This document shows, piece after piece, positions 8,343 through 15,444 of a stretch of DNA of 64,000 nt; within the stretch, counting starts at the first letter, position 1; each line of letters opens with the position of its first letter. The translations under genes and the position numbers were made by a program. The notes below the pieces were generated by a model. It did no database searches. It saw only the letters and a program-made list of their open reading frames with translations, and was not told the origin of the DNA. The stretch covers positions 2,232,001 to 2,296,000 of the forward strand of contig JADKGX010000001.1 of NCBI GenBank assembly GCA_016722065.1, written 5' to 3'. The stretch comes from Planctomycetota bacterium. Lineage in GTDB: Bacteria; Planctomycetota; UBA8742; UBA2392.

Positions 8343-9998
8343 GTGAACAAGCCCGCAATACTGGTCGTTGACGATGAACCGGAAGTCCTGCGCGCCATTA
8401 CCCGCGACATGCGCCGCAAGTACGGCGAAGCCTATCGCGTGCTTCGTGCCGCCAGTGGCCACGAAGCCCTGGATGCGTTGAAAGAACTGCGCCAGCGCGA
8501 CGAACCCGTGGCTTTGCTGCTTTCCGACCAGCGCATGCCCGGCATGGACGGCGTTGCCTTTCTGGCTGAGGCGCGGGTGCTGTTTCCCAGCGCGCGACGG
8601 GCCTTGATTACGGCCTATGCGGACACCACTGCGGCCATTGCCAGCATCAACCAGTCGCAGATTGACTACTACCTGCTCAAGCCCTGGGATCCGCCCGAAG
8701 AACGGCTGTTTCCCGTGGTGGATGAATTGCTGGACCAATGGCGGGCAGAGTTTCGCCCCGGTTACGGCGGCGTAAAGTTGCTGGGGCACCGCTGGTCGCC
8801 GGAAGCCCACGCCTTGCGCAACTTTCTGGCGCGCAACCTTGTGCCCTACGAGTTTCTGGAGGTCGGCGAATCAGAATCCGCCCTCGAACTGCTGCAACTC
8901 TTGCCGGAATCCGAACGCAAGCTGCCCCTGGCCCTGTTGCCCGGTGGCAAGCGCGTCGTGCAACCCACGCCTAACCAGCTGGCCGCCGAACTGGGCATGG
9001 CCATGCAGGCGCTCGAGCCTTTTTACGACGTTGTGTTTGTCGGTGCCGGGCCCGCCGGGCTGGCAGGCGCCGTGTACGCCGGCAGCGAAGGCCTCAAATG
9101 CCTCATGATTGAGCGCGAGGCCCCCGGCGGCCAGGCCGGCACCAGCAGCCTGATTGAGAACTACCTGGGCTTTCCCGCCGGTCTTTCGGGCAACGAACTG
9201 GCTCGCCGCGCGGCCACGCAAGCGCGCCGCTTTGGGGTGGAGATTGTCTCGCCTGCTGAAGCCACGGAGCTGCGCGTGGAGGGCCCCTACAAGCATGTGC
9301 GGCTGTCCAATGGCACCAGCGTGGCCTGCCACGTGCTGATGCTGACCATGGGCGTAAGCTGGCGCACACTGAAGGCGGAAGGTGCTGAAAAGCTGACCGG
9401 CCGCGGTGTGTACTACGGCGCTGCCAACAGCGAAGCCGCCGCCTGCAAGGGCTGCGAGGTTTACGTTGTAGGTGGCGGCAACAGCGCCGGCCAGGCAGCC
9501 ATGAGCTTTGCCGAACACGCCGAACTGGTGCACATTGTGCTGCGCGGGGACTCCCTGGCCGACAAAATGTCGCAGTACCTTGTCAGCCGTATTGAGGCCC
9601 ACCCGCGCATTCGTGTGCACGCCCGCACCGAAATCGTGGCCTGCCATGGACAGGGCAGCCTTTCGGAACTCTCGCTGCGCCACAGCGCCGACAAGAGTGT
9701 CAGCAGGGTGGCTGCGCAGCGGCTGTTTGTTTTTATCGGTGCGGCGCCCAACACCCAGTGGCTGGGTCCGCAGGTGGCGCGCGACAAGCACGGGTTCATA
9801 CTGACCGGGCCTGACCTGAAGAAACGTGATTTGCGGGACTGGCCGCTGGCCCGAATGCCGTTTTTGCTGGAGTCCAACATACCGGGTCTGTTTGTCGCGG
9901 GTGACGTTCGCGCGGGTTCCATCAAACGCGTGGCTTCGGCCGTGGGCGAGGGCGCGGTGTGCGTCAGTTTCATGCACCAGCATCTGTCGGAACTCTAG
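8343..9998 (+). CDS. Response-regulator receiver fused to thioredoxin-like domain and FAD-dependent thioredoxin-reductase-like domain
   Basis: A 551-residue three-part protein. Residues 1-125 are a receiver: the acidic pair in VVDDEPE, phospho-acceptor D62 in LLSDQRMPGMDG, and K in LKPWD. Residues 140-220 (GVKLLGHRWSPEAHALRNFL) look like a glutaredoxin/thioredoxin-fold domain without a CxxC. Residues 230-551 are thioredoxin-reductase-like: FAD motif VVFVGAGPAGLAGAVYA, PGGQAG, NADPH motif VVGGGNSAGQAA, and C-terminal FVAGDVRAGSIKRVA. The normal CxxC before the NADPH motif is replaced (GAANSE), while a CKGC lies seven residues later. This receiver/reductase fusion is a known but poorly understood family. 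The CRP-type kinase follows within 30 bases and is its likely partner. Electron acceptor unknown. Confidence 0.85.
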   Translation: MNKPAILVVDDEPEVLRAITRDMRRKYGEAYRVLRAASGHEALDALKELRQRDEPVALLLSDQRMPGMDGVAFLAEARVLFPSARRALITAYADTTAAIASINQSQIDYYLLKPWDPPEERLFPVVDELLDQWRAEFRPGYGGVKLLGHRWSPEAHALRNFLARNLVPYEFLEVGESESALELLQLLPESERKLPLALLPGGKRVVQPTPNQLAAELGMAMQALEPFYDVVFVGAGPAGLAGAVYAGSEGLKCLMIEREAPGGQAGTSSLIENYLGFPAGLSGNELARRAATQARRFGVEIVSPAEATELRVEGPYKHVRLSNGTSVACHVLMLTMGVSWRTLKAEGAEKLTGRGVYYGAANSEAAACKGCEVYVVGGGNSAGQAAMSFAEHAELVHIVLRGDSLADKMSQYLVSRIEAHPRIRVHARTEIVACHGQGSLSELSLRHSADKSVSRVAAQRLFVFIGAAPNTQWLGPQVARDKHGFILTGPDLKKRDLRDWPLARMPFLLESNIPGLFVAGDVRAGSIKRVASAVGEGAVCVSFMHQHLSEL

Positions 9999-10025
9999 TT
10001 GCGGCCCAACCTGGACGCCAAAAAC

Positions 10026-11465
10026 ATGATTCGCATTCTGCCAGGCACTGAAATCCCGGCCTCCGAACTTGAGGTACTGGAAGTGTTTCGTGAACTTGCG
10101 CCCCCGGAGATCCAGTGGCTGCGCGATCACGGCCAGTTGATGCAGGCCGACCGCGACGACATTGTGGTCACGCCATCAGAGCCCGCGCTGCACATGTTCG
10201 TACTGCTGTCGGGCGCCATCCACTGGAAGTTCGGCATACCCGGAAACACCGTCATGTTCACGGAAGCGCGCATTGGCGCTGTCGGCGGGGCCCTGCCCTT
10301 CTCGCGCGCAACCACCTATCGCGGCCAGGGCGTGGCCAGTGAGACCTCTCGCGCGCTGCGCCTGCATCGTGACCAGTTTGACGAAATGCTGGCGCACATT
10401 CCCCGCCTGGGGGCGCGCCTGGTCGCCATCATGTCTGATCGCGTCAAGCGCAGTACCCAGTTGGCCGACCACCGCGAAAAGATGAGCGCCCTGGGCAAGC
10501 TGGCCGCCGGCGTCGCCCATGAAATCAACAACCCGGCCGCGGCGCTGAAAAGCGCCAGCACAGAACTGCGCGACCGCATGGCCGAATTGATTCGGCTGGG
10601 ACCTGAGTTGATGGTCAAGAACGTCAAGCCCGAACACGTGCAGGCCGCCGCGCGCTTTCGCGAACGCGTCATGAGCCGGCAAGCCGCACGGGCCATGTCC
10701 AGCGTGCAGCGCAGCGAGCGCGAAGACGAAATCGCCGACTGGCTGGAATCCAAAAAGGTGCCCAAACACTGGGTCGTGGCCGAACAACTGACAGAGGCCG
10801 GCATCACCGTGGCCGACCTGGACGCCCTGGCCACAGAATTGCCCCCCGACGTGCTGGCCATGGCTATCCAGTGGATTGAAGGCTCAGCCGGCGTGCACAT
10901 GCTGATCGGGGATATTCTCAGCGCCGTCGAGCGCATCAGCCAACTGGTGGGCTCGATCAAGGTCTATGCCCACATGGACCGCGCCCCTGAAAAGGAGCCC
11001 CACAACCTGGTGGAGGGTCTGGAAAACACCCTGGTCATCCTGGGCCACAAACTCAAGAACAAGCTGATTCGCGTCAAGCGCGAATTTGACCAGTCTCTGC
11101 CCACTGTGCCGGTCTATGCAGGCGAGCTGAACCAGGTCTGGACCAACTTGATCGACAACGCCATCGACGCCATGGAGCAAGGCGGCACACTGACCCTGCG
11201 CACCAAACGGGAGCGCGAATGCGCCTGCATCGAAGTGGCAGACACCGGTGCAGGCATTCCCCCCGAGATCAAATCTCGCATCTTTGAACCCTTCTTCACC
11301 ACCAAGCCCATGGGCGAAGGCACCGGCATGGGGCTCGATATCGTGCACCGAATCATTACCGTTCAGCATGAGGGCGATATCGAGGTCCAATCACGCCCTG
11401 GCTGCACCACCTTCAGGGTCTGGATTCCTTTGCAGCCCGGTGCCAAGCCGCGCCAGGAGGCCTAG
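10026..11465 (+). CDS. Sensor histidine kinase with N-terminal cyclic-nucleotide-binding-like domain
   Basis: A 479-residue protein from ATG at 10026 (MIRILPGTEIP). A TTG at 9999, immediately after the previous stop and with GGAA six bases ahead of it, is an alternative start. Residues 15-140 resemble a CRP/cNMP-binding beta-roll. The dimerisation/phospho-acceptor helix follows (KLAAGVAHEINNPAAALKSA). A helical insertion of about 130 residues precedes the ATPase. ATPase motifs: N box NQVWTNLIDNAIDAM, G1 DTGAGIP, F box FEPFFTTK, G2 GTGMGLDI. There is no membrane segment, so it is cytoplasmic. It likely phosphorylates the receiver of the upstream reductase fusion. The ligand of the CRP-like domain cannot be told from sequence. 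Confidence 0.87.
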   Translation: MIRILPGTEIPASELEVLEVFRELAPPEIQWLRDHGQLMQADRDDIVVTPSEPALHMFVLLSGAIHWKFGIPGNTVMFTEARIGAVGGALPFSRATTYRGQGVASETSRALRLHRDQFDEMLAHIPRLGARLVAIMSDRVKRSTQLADHREKMSALGKLAAGVAHEINNPAAALKSASTELRDRMAELIRLGPELMVKNVKPEHVQAAARFRERVMSRQAARAMSSVQRSEREDEIADWLESKKVPKHWVVAEQLTEAGITVADLDALATELPPDVLAMAIQWIEGSAGVHMLIGDILSAVERISQLVGSIKVYAHMDRAPEKEPHNLVEGLENTLVILGHKLKNKLIRVKREFDQSLPTVPVYAGELNQVWTNLIDNAIDAMEQGGTLTLRTKRERECACIEVADTGAGIPPEIKSRIFEPFFTTKPMGEGTGMGLDIVHRIITVQHEGDIEVQSRPGCTTFRVWIPLQPGAKPRQEA

Positions 11466-11466
11466 C

Positions 11467-11943
11467 GTGGGCGCCGCGATCACGATTCGCGATTTCGACC
11501 CCCAGCGCGATTGGGCCGAATTTGTGGCCCTGAACTATCGCACTTTCCGTGATTCCGTGCCCGCCGATGAACCCGTCAACGAGGCCGCTTTCAAGCAACA
11601 CCACGCATGGCTGGTCGCGCATTTTGCGCCCAACGACCCCCGCAAGGCCAAAGTCTTCGTCGCCGAGGTATCGGGCGCCTACGCCGGGCACGTCTGGGTC
11701 GGCAACCAGACCGATTTTTTCACCAAGCGCCAGGACCCCTGGATTTTTGATTTGAGCGTAAAGCCAACTTGCCGTCGCAAGGGCGTCGCGCTTGCGCTGC
11801 ACGGCAAAGTCGAGCAATGGGCCCGCCAGCAGGGCCTGACGCTTCTGGGCCTGCAAGTCATGGCGCACAATGAGGCAGCCCAAAAGCTGTATGAACACCT
11901 GGGCTACAAGGCACGGGCCATTTCTCTGAAGAAGACCCTGTAG
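11467..11943 (+). CDS. GNAT-family N-acetyltransferase
   Basis: A 158-residue protein starting with GTG at 11467, one base after the kinase stop and preceded by AGGAGG at good spacing. The GNAT fold is visible: ITIRDFDPQRDWAEF at the N-terminus, VFVAEVSGAYAGHVWVG as strands 3-4, and the acetyl-CoA pyrophosphate loop region DLSVKPTCRRKGVALALHGKVEQWA (Q/RxxGxA). NEAAQKLYEHLGYKARAISLKKTL at the end is the classical motif B tail. Position suggests co-transcription with the kinase and reductase fusion. Substrate unknown. Confidence 0.85.
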   Translation: MGAAITIRDFDPQRDWAEFVALNYRTFRDSVPADEPVNEAAFKQHHAWLVAHFAPNDPRKAKVFVAEVSGAYAGHVWVGNQTDFFTKRQDPWIFDLSVKPTCRRKGVALALHGKVEQWARQQGLTLLGLQVMAHNEAAQKLYEHLGYKARAISLKKTL

Positions 11944-12027
11944 GTTCGCTGGTGACACGCGGCCTTGAATGCTTGCGCCGTTGCCGCAGGCCGCTTACCA
12001 TACTGTCACTTTGTACCAGAGAGTGTG

Positions 12028-12753
12028 ATGCCACCAGCGCTGCCAAGGCACATTGCGATCATCATGGACGGCAACGGCCGCTGGGCCGAGGCCCGGGGCA
12101 TGCGCCGCATCAAAGGCCACGAAGCCGGGGCTGAAAGTGTTCGCACGATTGCCGAGGAATGCTCGCGCCTGGGTGTCGAACAGTTGACACTGTATGCCTT
12201 CAGTGAGGAAAACTGGCGCCGCCCTCGCCTGGAAACCGAATTCCTGATGCGCTTGCTCAAGCGCTTCATCGCCGCCGAGCGCGAAACATTGATCCGCAAC
12301 CAGATGCGTTTTTCCGCCATTGGCAGGCTGGAACGCCTGCCGGAATCCGTGCGCAAGGAACTGCAAAAAACGGTCCTGGCCACAAAGGACAACCCGCGCA
12401 CCAACCTGTGCCTGGCCTTGAGTTACGGCGGGCGCGCGGAAATCGTTGATGCCGTCAAGGCCATCGCGGCCAAAGTTCAGTCCGGCCAGGTTGACCCAAA
12501 GGCGATTGACGAAGCCACCATCGCCGCACACCTGTATCAGCCGCAGATGCCAGAACCCGACCTGGTGATTCGCACCGCCGGCGAAATGCGCTTGAGTAAC
12601 TTCCTGCTGTGGCAGATCAGCTATTCGGAACTGTACGTCACCGAAACGCTCTGGCCTGATTTTCGGATCGAACACCTGCACGCCGCCATTGAGGATTTCG
12701 GCCGCCGCGAACGCCGCTTCGGCGGGCTCGTTCAACGCCCCGCAGCCATGTAA
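12028..12753 (+). CDS. uppS: Isoprenyl transferase (undecaprenyl diphosphate synthase)
   Basis: A 241-residue cis-prenyltransferase that makes the C55 carrier for peptidoglycan and envelope glycans. The start at 12028 (MPPALPRHIAIIMDGNGRWA) puts the catalytic Asp and P-loop near the N-terminus as in the family. An upstream in-frame ATG at 11965 would add 21 residues without similarity. Further signatures: LTLYAFSEENWRRP, LSYGGRAEIVDA, and the C-terminal PDLVIRTAGEMRLSNFLLWQISYSELYV. In the latter, the usual RTSGExR appears as RTAGEMR. It lies 84 bases after the GNAT gene. Confidence 0.95.
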   Translation: MPPALPRHIAIIMDGNGRWAEARGMRRIKGHEAGAESVRTIAEECSRLGVEQLTLYAFSEENWRRPRLETEFLMRLLKRFIAAERETLIRNQMRFSAIGRLERLPESVRKELQKTVLATKDNPRTNLCLALSYGGRAEIVDAVKAIAAKVQSGQVDPKAIDEATIAAHLYQPQMPEPDLVIRTAGEMRLSNFLLWQISYSELYVTETLWPDFRIEHLHAAIEDFGRRERRFGGLVQRPAAM

Positions 12754-12887
12754 CTGACTCTTGACTCAACAGGGTTGCAGGTTTGGCAAGGGCCCCCGTG
12801 GTTGAATCCACGCCATCGTGGGAGGGCCTACTTCATAGATCTTGATACTGCGTCTGTTGCTCCATCACCTCCGATACAGAATCTACC
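12754..12887. other. Intergenic gap at the edge of the low-GC island
   Basis: No gene seen. It contains a short hairpin (CGTGG-TTGAAT-CCACG, about 12793-12808) that may end uppS transcription, with no clear T-tract. Base composition drops from here rightwards. Confidence 0.4.
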
Positions 12888-13352
12888 CTATTCGACCCAC
12901 TCGAGGCCCTCCATCTCACGGTGCCCGGTCGGAGACTCGCTAACGGTAATAACGAGAGTGCCGAGGTCTTCATTACTTGGTGTCAGGCGATACCGCACAA
13001 CAACAGTTCCGTCACTGCGCTCTTCCATCAACCAAGAGTAGTCCGACTGTGACAGGTACCGACCGTTGAGTGAAGCCACTGTATACCGTGAATACCGTTC
13101 ACCTCGCTTGCCCAATTCATCCACATCCCCAATTCTATCTCCCTTGCGCCAGGCTGTGATGAGAATTGCATTGAGCGCGACGATCTGCGTAGACGCTTCC
13201 CCTTTGGCATTGTCTCTGTGCCTGCTTTCTGGATCCTTGCCGCAGCTTATGGAGGCCAACAACAGCACAGTGCATACCAGCGACGTCGCTATTCTTGAGC
13301 AGTACCTTCGCTGCCGTTCTTGAAGCGCCAACGTGCTCTTAGTCTCTATCAT
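12888..13352 (-). CDS. Small lipoprotein, possible orphan immunity protein
   Basis: A 154-residue protein. The start at 13352 (MIETKST) puts the signal segment (SLVCTVLLLASISC) with lipobox ASISC at about residues 27-40, so export and lipid modification are likely. The mature part is charged and looks like one small alpha/beta domain (QIVALNAILITAWRKGDRIG, YTVASLNGRYL, GTVVVRYRLTPS, GTLVITVSES). No family recognised. The frame continues open upstream into a degraded fragment, with no stop between. Its GC content is visibly lower than the flanking housekeeping genes (28 of 60 bases G or C at 13081-13140, counted by hand). By position it may be a retained immunity gene of a lost toxin cassette. 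That is inference. Confidence 0.55.
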   Translation of the reverse strand: MIETKSTLALQERQRRYCSRIATSLVCTVLLLASISCGKDPESRHRDNAKGEASTQIVALNAILITAWRKGDRIGDVDELGKRGERYSRYTVASLNGRYLSQSDYSWLMEERSDGTVVVRYRLTPSNEDLGTLVITVSESPTGHREMEGLEWVE

Positions 13353-13800
13353 AGTTGTCACCTCCCACGTGTACACCAGCACAAAGCCCTGTGTCTGGCC
13401 GTTCAAGGCCGCATACACCGGTGCGCTGGTCGAACCGGCGTCCGTGACGACAATCGTCGTGCTGGTCGTGTCGTCCACCCGCGCGTGATGTAGCGGTCGC
13501 CGCTGCTGGTCGGCCTTGAGATCACCAACTCGCACCCGTTCAGCAGGTCGGTGCTAAGGCCGGTTGTGCCGCCAATGGTGATCGTGGTCTTGCCCGGCCC
13601 CGGCGTGTCGGCCGCGACGGACGAAATGCGCCAATCCTGGCCGTCAAAGACAAGCTTGTGATGAGCCGCCGCGCCGTAATCGGTGTAGACATACATGTCT
13701 GTGCGGTATCCGTTGAGGTCCGTCACACAGATAGGGATAACATGCGCCAACTTCACTGAATTTGCCAAGATCGGCAGCATCATCATCCTGCCACGCCGTT
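13353..13800 (-). pseudogene. Frameshifted remnant of a larger secreted or RHS-type protein
   Basis: Two overlapping minus frames together give one continuous stretch. The first runs from YVYTDYGAAAHHKLVFDG to ELVISRPTSSGDRYITR. It then switches near 13478-13483 to VDDTTSTTIVVTDAGSTSAPVYAALNGQ in another frame, which can be explained by one missing base. The text is Thr/Ser/Val-rich beta sequence. There is no convincing start or ribosome site, and the second frame runs straight into the lipoprotein gene at 13352. I read it as a decayed C-terminal fragment, perhaps of an RHS/YD-type protein like the one at 14.2-15.4 kb. Parent family not certain. Confidence 0.45.
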
Positions 13801-13812
13801 TTTGTACCGTCT

Positions 13813-14247
13813 CTAGCGCGGATAACCCGATCTATCGAATTTACCACTCGCTATGTCATAGTGAATTTCCGGAAACTCGGGGTCATCAGGCTTGAGCGTG
13901 ATACTTCCGGCATCCAAATGAACTGAATCGTACGTACGTAGGTCGACCGACAGGCCTTTAGCCGAATAACCATCGGTCCAATGCAGTTCTGCGGGCTTCA
14001 CCTCCAGCACATCTTTAGGAATGCGGCCGTGGTCAACAACAAAAGCGTTTAGTTTGAGATGTAGTTCGATAACTGTGTTCTCTGCCACTTCAGCCGCTTG
14101 GCGCCTCGATGTTGCGGTCTTGGGGTTTACGTGCGGGCCGCAGCCCGCCAGCAATGAAAGCACAATGAACGCCACGACCTCACATGGGGTCGCCCGTATT
14201 TGCAACCAAAGCCACGAACGCGAAGCCTCAGTCTCCATGGGACTCAC
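13813..14247 (-). CDS. Small lipoprotein overlapping the toxin-like gene, candidate immunity protein
   Basis: A 144-residue protein from GTG at 14247, or 141 residues from ATG at 14238. Either start lies inside the 3' end of the toxin-like frame, whose TGA is at 14228-14230, so the two are translationally coupled. A hydrophobic segment (VVAFIVLSLLAGC) with lipobox LLAGC sits at residues 24-36. The mature part contains a helix (AAEVAENTVIELHLKLNAFVVDHGRIP) followed by a beta-rich end. Helix plus 'DHGRIP' is reminiscent of pseudopilin/GspG-type sequences, but no family is assigned. Toxin followed by an overlapping small gene is the usual order for polymorphic toxin and immunity. A lipoprotein would act outside the cytoplasm. 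Function is inferred from position. Confidence 0.6.
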   Translation of the reverse strand: MSPMETEASRSWLWLQIRATPCEVVAFIVLSLLAGCGPHVNPKTATSRRQAAEVAENTVIELHLKLNAFVVDHGRIPKDVLEVKPAELHWTDGYSAKGLSVDLRTYDSVHLDAGSITLKPDDPEFPEIHYDIASGKFDRSGYPR

Positions 14248-14752
14248 CTTTTACACCCTGTCGTGCCTTCCGATAGTCAGCCCATGCCTTATCGGCGCAA
14301 TGCTGATACATATGGTTTATCGCCTCGATGGTTAGGACACCTCTTGCAATGGATTCGTTCCGTGTGTCAATGCAACGGTCGATGTCACGGTTAAGCTGAT
14401 TGACTGCTTTTAGATCCGCACCGCTGAGTCCAGCATCTCGAGGAACCCACCAATGCCGCGTCTTGCCTCCTCCCACGCTGCTCCCGTCGGCCCTGCAGTC
14501 TCCGTGCCACGCGATACCTGCCTCAGACATATGGTCATCGCCGCCTAGCAAGACTGTAAGGAGCATCATTTCCGCAGCGCTGTCGTAAGTACCACACTTT
14601 CTGATCTCTGCCGAAGCTCCCGAACACATGGCGTACCTGAGGAAATGTTTCTCCTCATCAGTAAGGTCACCTGCCTTGACAAACTCGCCCAGGCCGCTGC
14701 CGCCATGTCCCACAATGATCACACTGGAAATGCAAGAGCAACCTTCCGCCAA
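14228..14752 (-). CDS. Toxin-like domain (possible caspase-like peptidase), longest uninterrupted part
   Basis: If translated alone, a TTG at 14752 would give 174 residues (LAEGCSCISSVIIVGHGGSG onwards), but the domain really continues upstream in frame to the TAG at 14837. Motifs: hydrophobic strand then GHGG (residues 10-17), hydrophobic stretch then RKCGTYDSAAEMM (about residues 50-65), as in clan CD cysteine peptidases where His and Cys follow two adjacent strands. Eight cysteines overall are unusual for a cytoplasmic protein. The C-terminal half (residues 110-174) is helical and charged. The stop overlaps the downstream lipoprotein start. Function is inferred; no close family recognised. 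Confidence 0.45.
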   Translation of the reverse strand: MAEGCSCISSVIIVGHGGSGLGEFVKAGDLTDEEKHFLRYAMCSGASAEIRKCGTYDSAAEMMLLTVLLGGDDHMSEAGIAWHGDCRADGSSVGGGKTRHWWVPRDAGLSGADLKAVNQLNRDIDRCIDTRNESIARGVLTIEAINHMYQHCADKAWADYRKARQGVKGESHGD

Positions 14753-15409
14753 TTTGTCTTTGAAGCACGCGATGAATCTGTCCTTGTTGGCCGACAGACA
14801 ATAGTCCTTCGTATGGCTGCTGCCTCCAATCTCTGACTAATCATCAGAATCGCCGCTGCTGTACGAATATATGTTTAGGGAACAATCTAAGCCGGATGGG
14901 TCGGTCCGGTAAATGGGACGTCCTCGGCAGTAGTCCCACAAGTTCCCCTAGGGCGTGGCCGCCGGGTCAGGCGTGGTCCAGCGGCCCGTGAACACGTCGT
15001 AGATTCGGTTCCAGCAGAGGTAACTGCCGAGCTTGCCGATGCCTGCCTGGGCGCGGGTGGTTGTGCCGCCGCTTTCGTGGCCTACCTGGGGTGGGATGTA
15101 CCTTCCCGCGCAACGCAGTGCGTTGTGCGTGTGCGTTCGCTGCGCGAACCCGCTCCACAGGTAACTGCAGCCGGGGTTGTCGGCACGATTGCTGAGCATG
15201 TTTTCGGGTTTGGCCAGTGCGCCAGTGGTCGCATCAACGCCCGGGGGTGCGATCACGCGGTATGTGCTGCCGCTGGCCGCAAGGCCGCTGGCGTCGCCTC
15301 GACCCTGGGCTTGGATTGTTCCGGTTGTGAGCCGGTTTGGCATGAGCACATCATAGGTGTAGGTGCGGCCCGAGTTGGCGGTGAATTTGCGGGCGTTTGG
15401 CTTGGGCAC
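14228..15409 (-). pseudogene. RHS-repeat C-terminal tip plus toxin-like domain, one frame broken by two TAG codons
   Basis: One reading frame runs from 15409 to 14228, interrupted only by TAG at 14950-14948 and TAG at 14839-14837. Part 1 (15409-14951) ends NRIYDVFTGRWTTPDPAATP, typical of RHS/YD core ends. Part 2, after the first TAG, continues GNLWDYCRGRPIYRTDPSG, the RHS hyperconserved end. The TAG sits where Trp (TGG) would be expected. Part 3, after the second TAG, is about 200 residues of toxin-like sequence with SVIIVGHGGSG and AEIRKCGTYDS. That His-Gly and Cys-Gly pair resembles clan CD (caspase-like) peptidases. No N-terminal RHS shell is present; the frame begins next to a cyclase gene on the other strand. 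It is either a decayed cassette or an amber-interrupted gene. Confidence 0.7.
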
Positions 15410-15444
15410 TACAGCATTGCGGGCTTCTTGCCTACAATCTGGGC

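Noticed and set aside
14228..15409. Genome-wide reassignment of TAG as a sense codon
   Set aside because: TAG ends well-supported genes in the window (for example pgi at 5123-5121), so it is a normal stop here.
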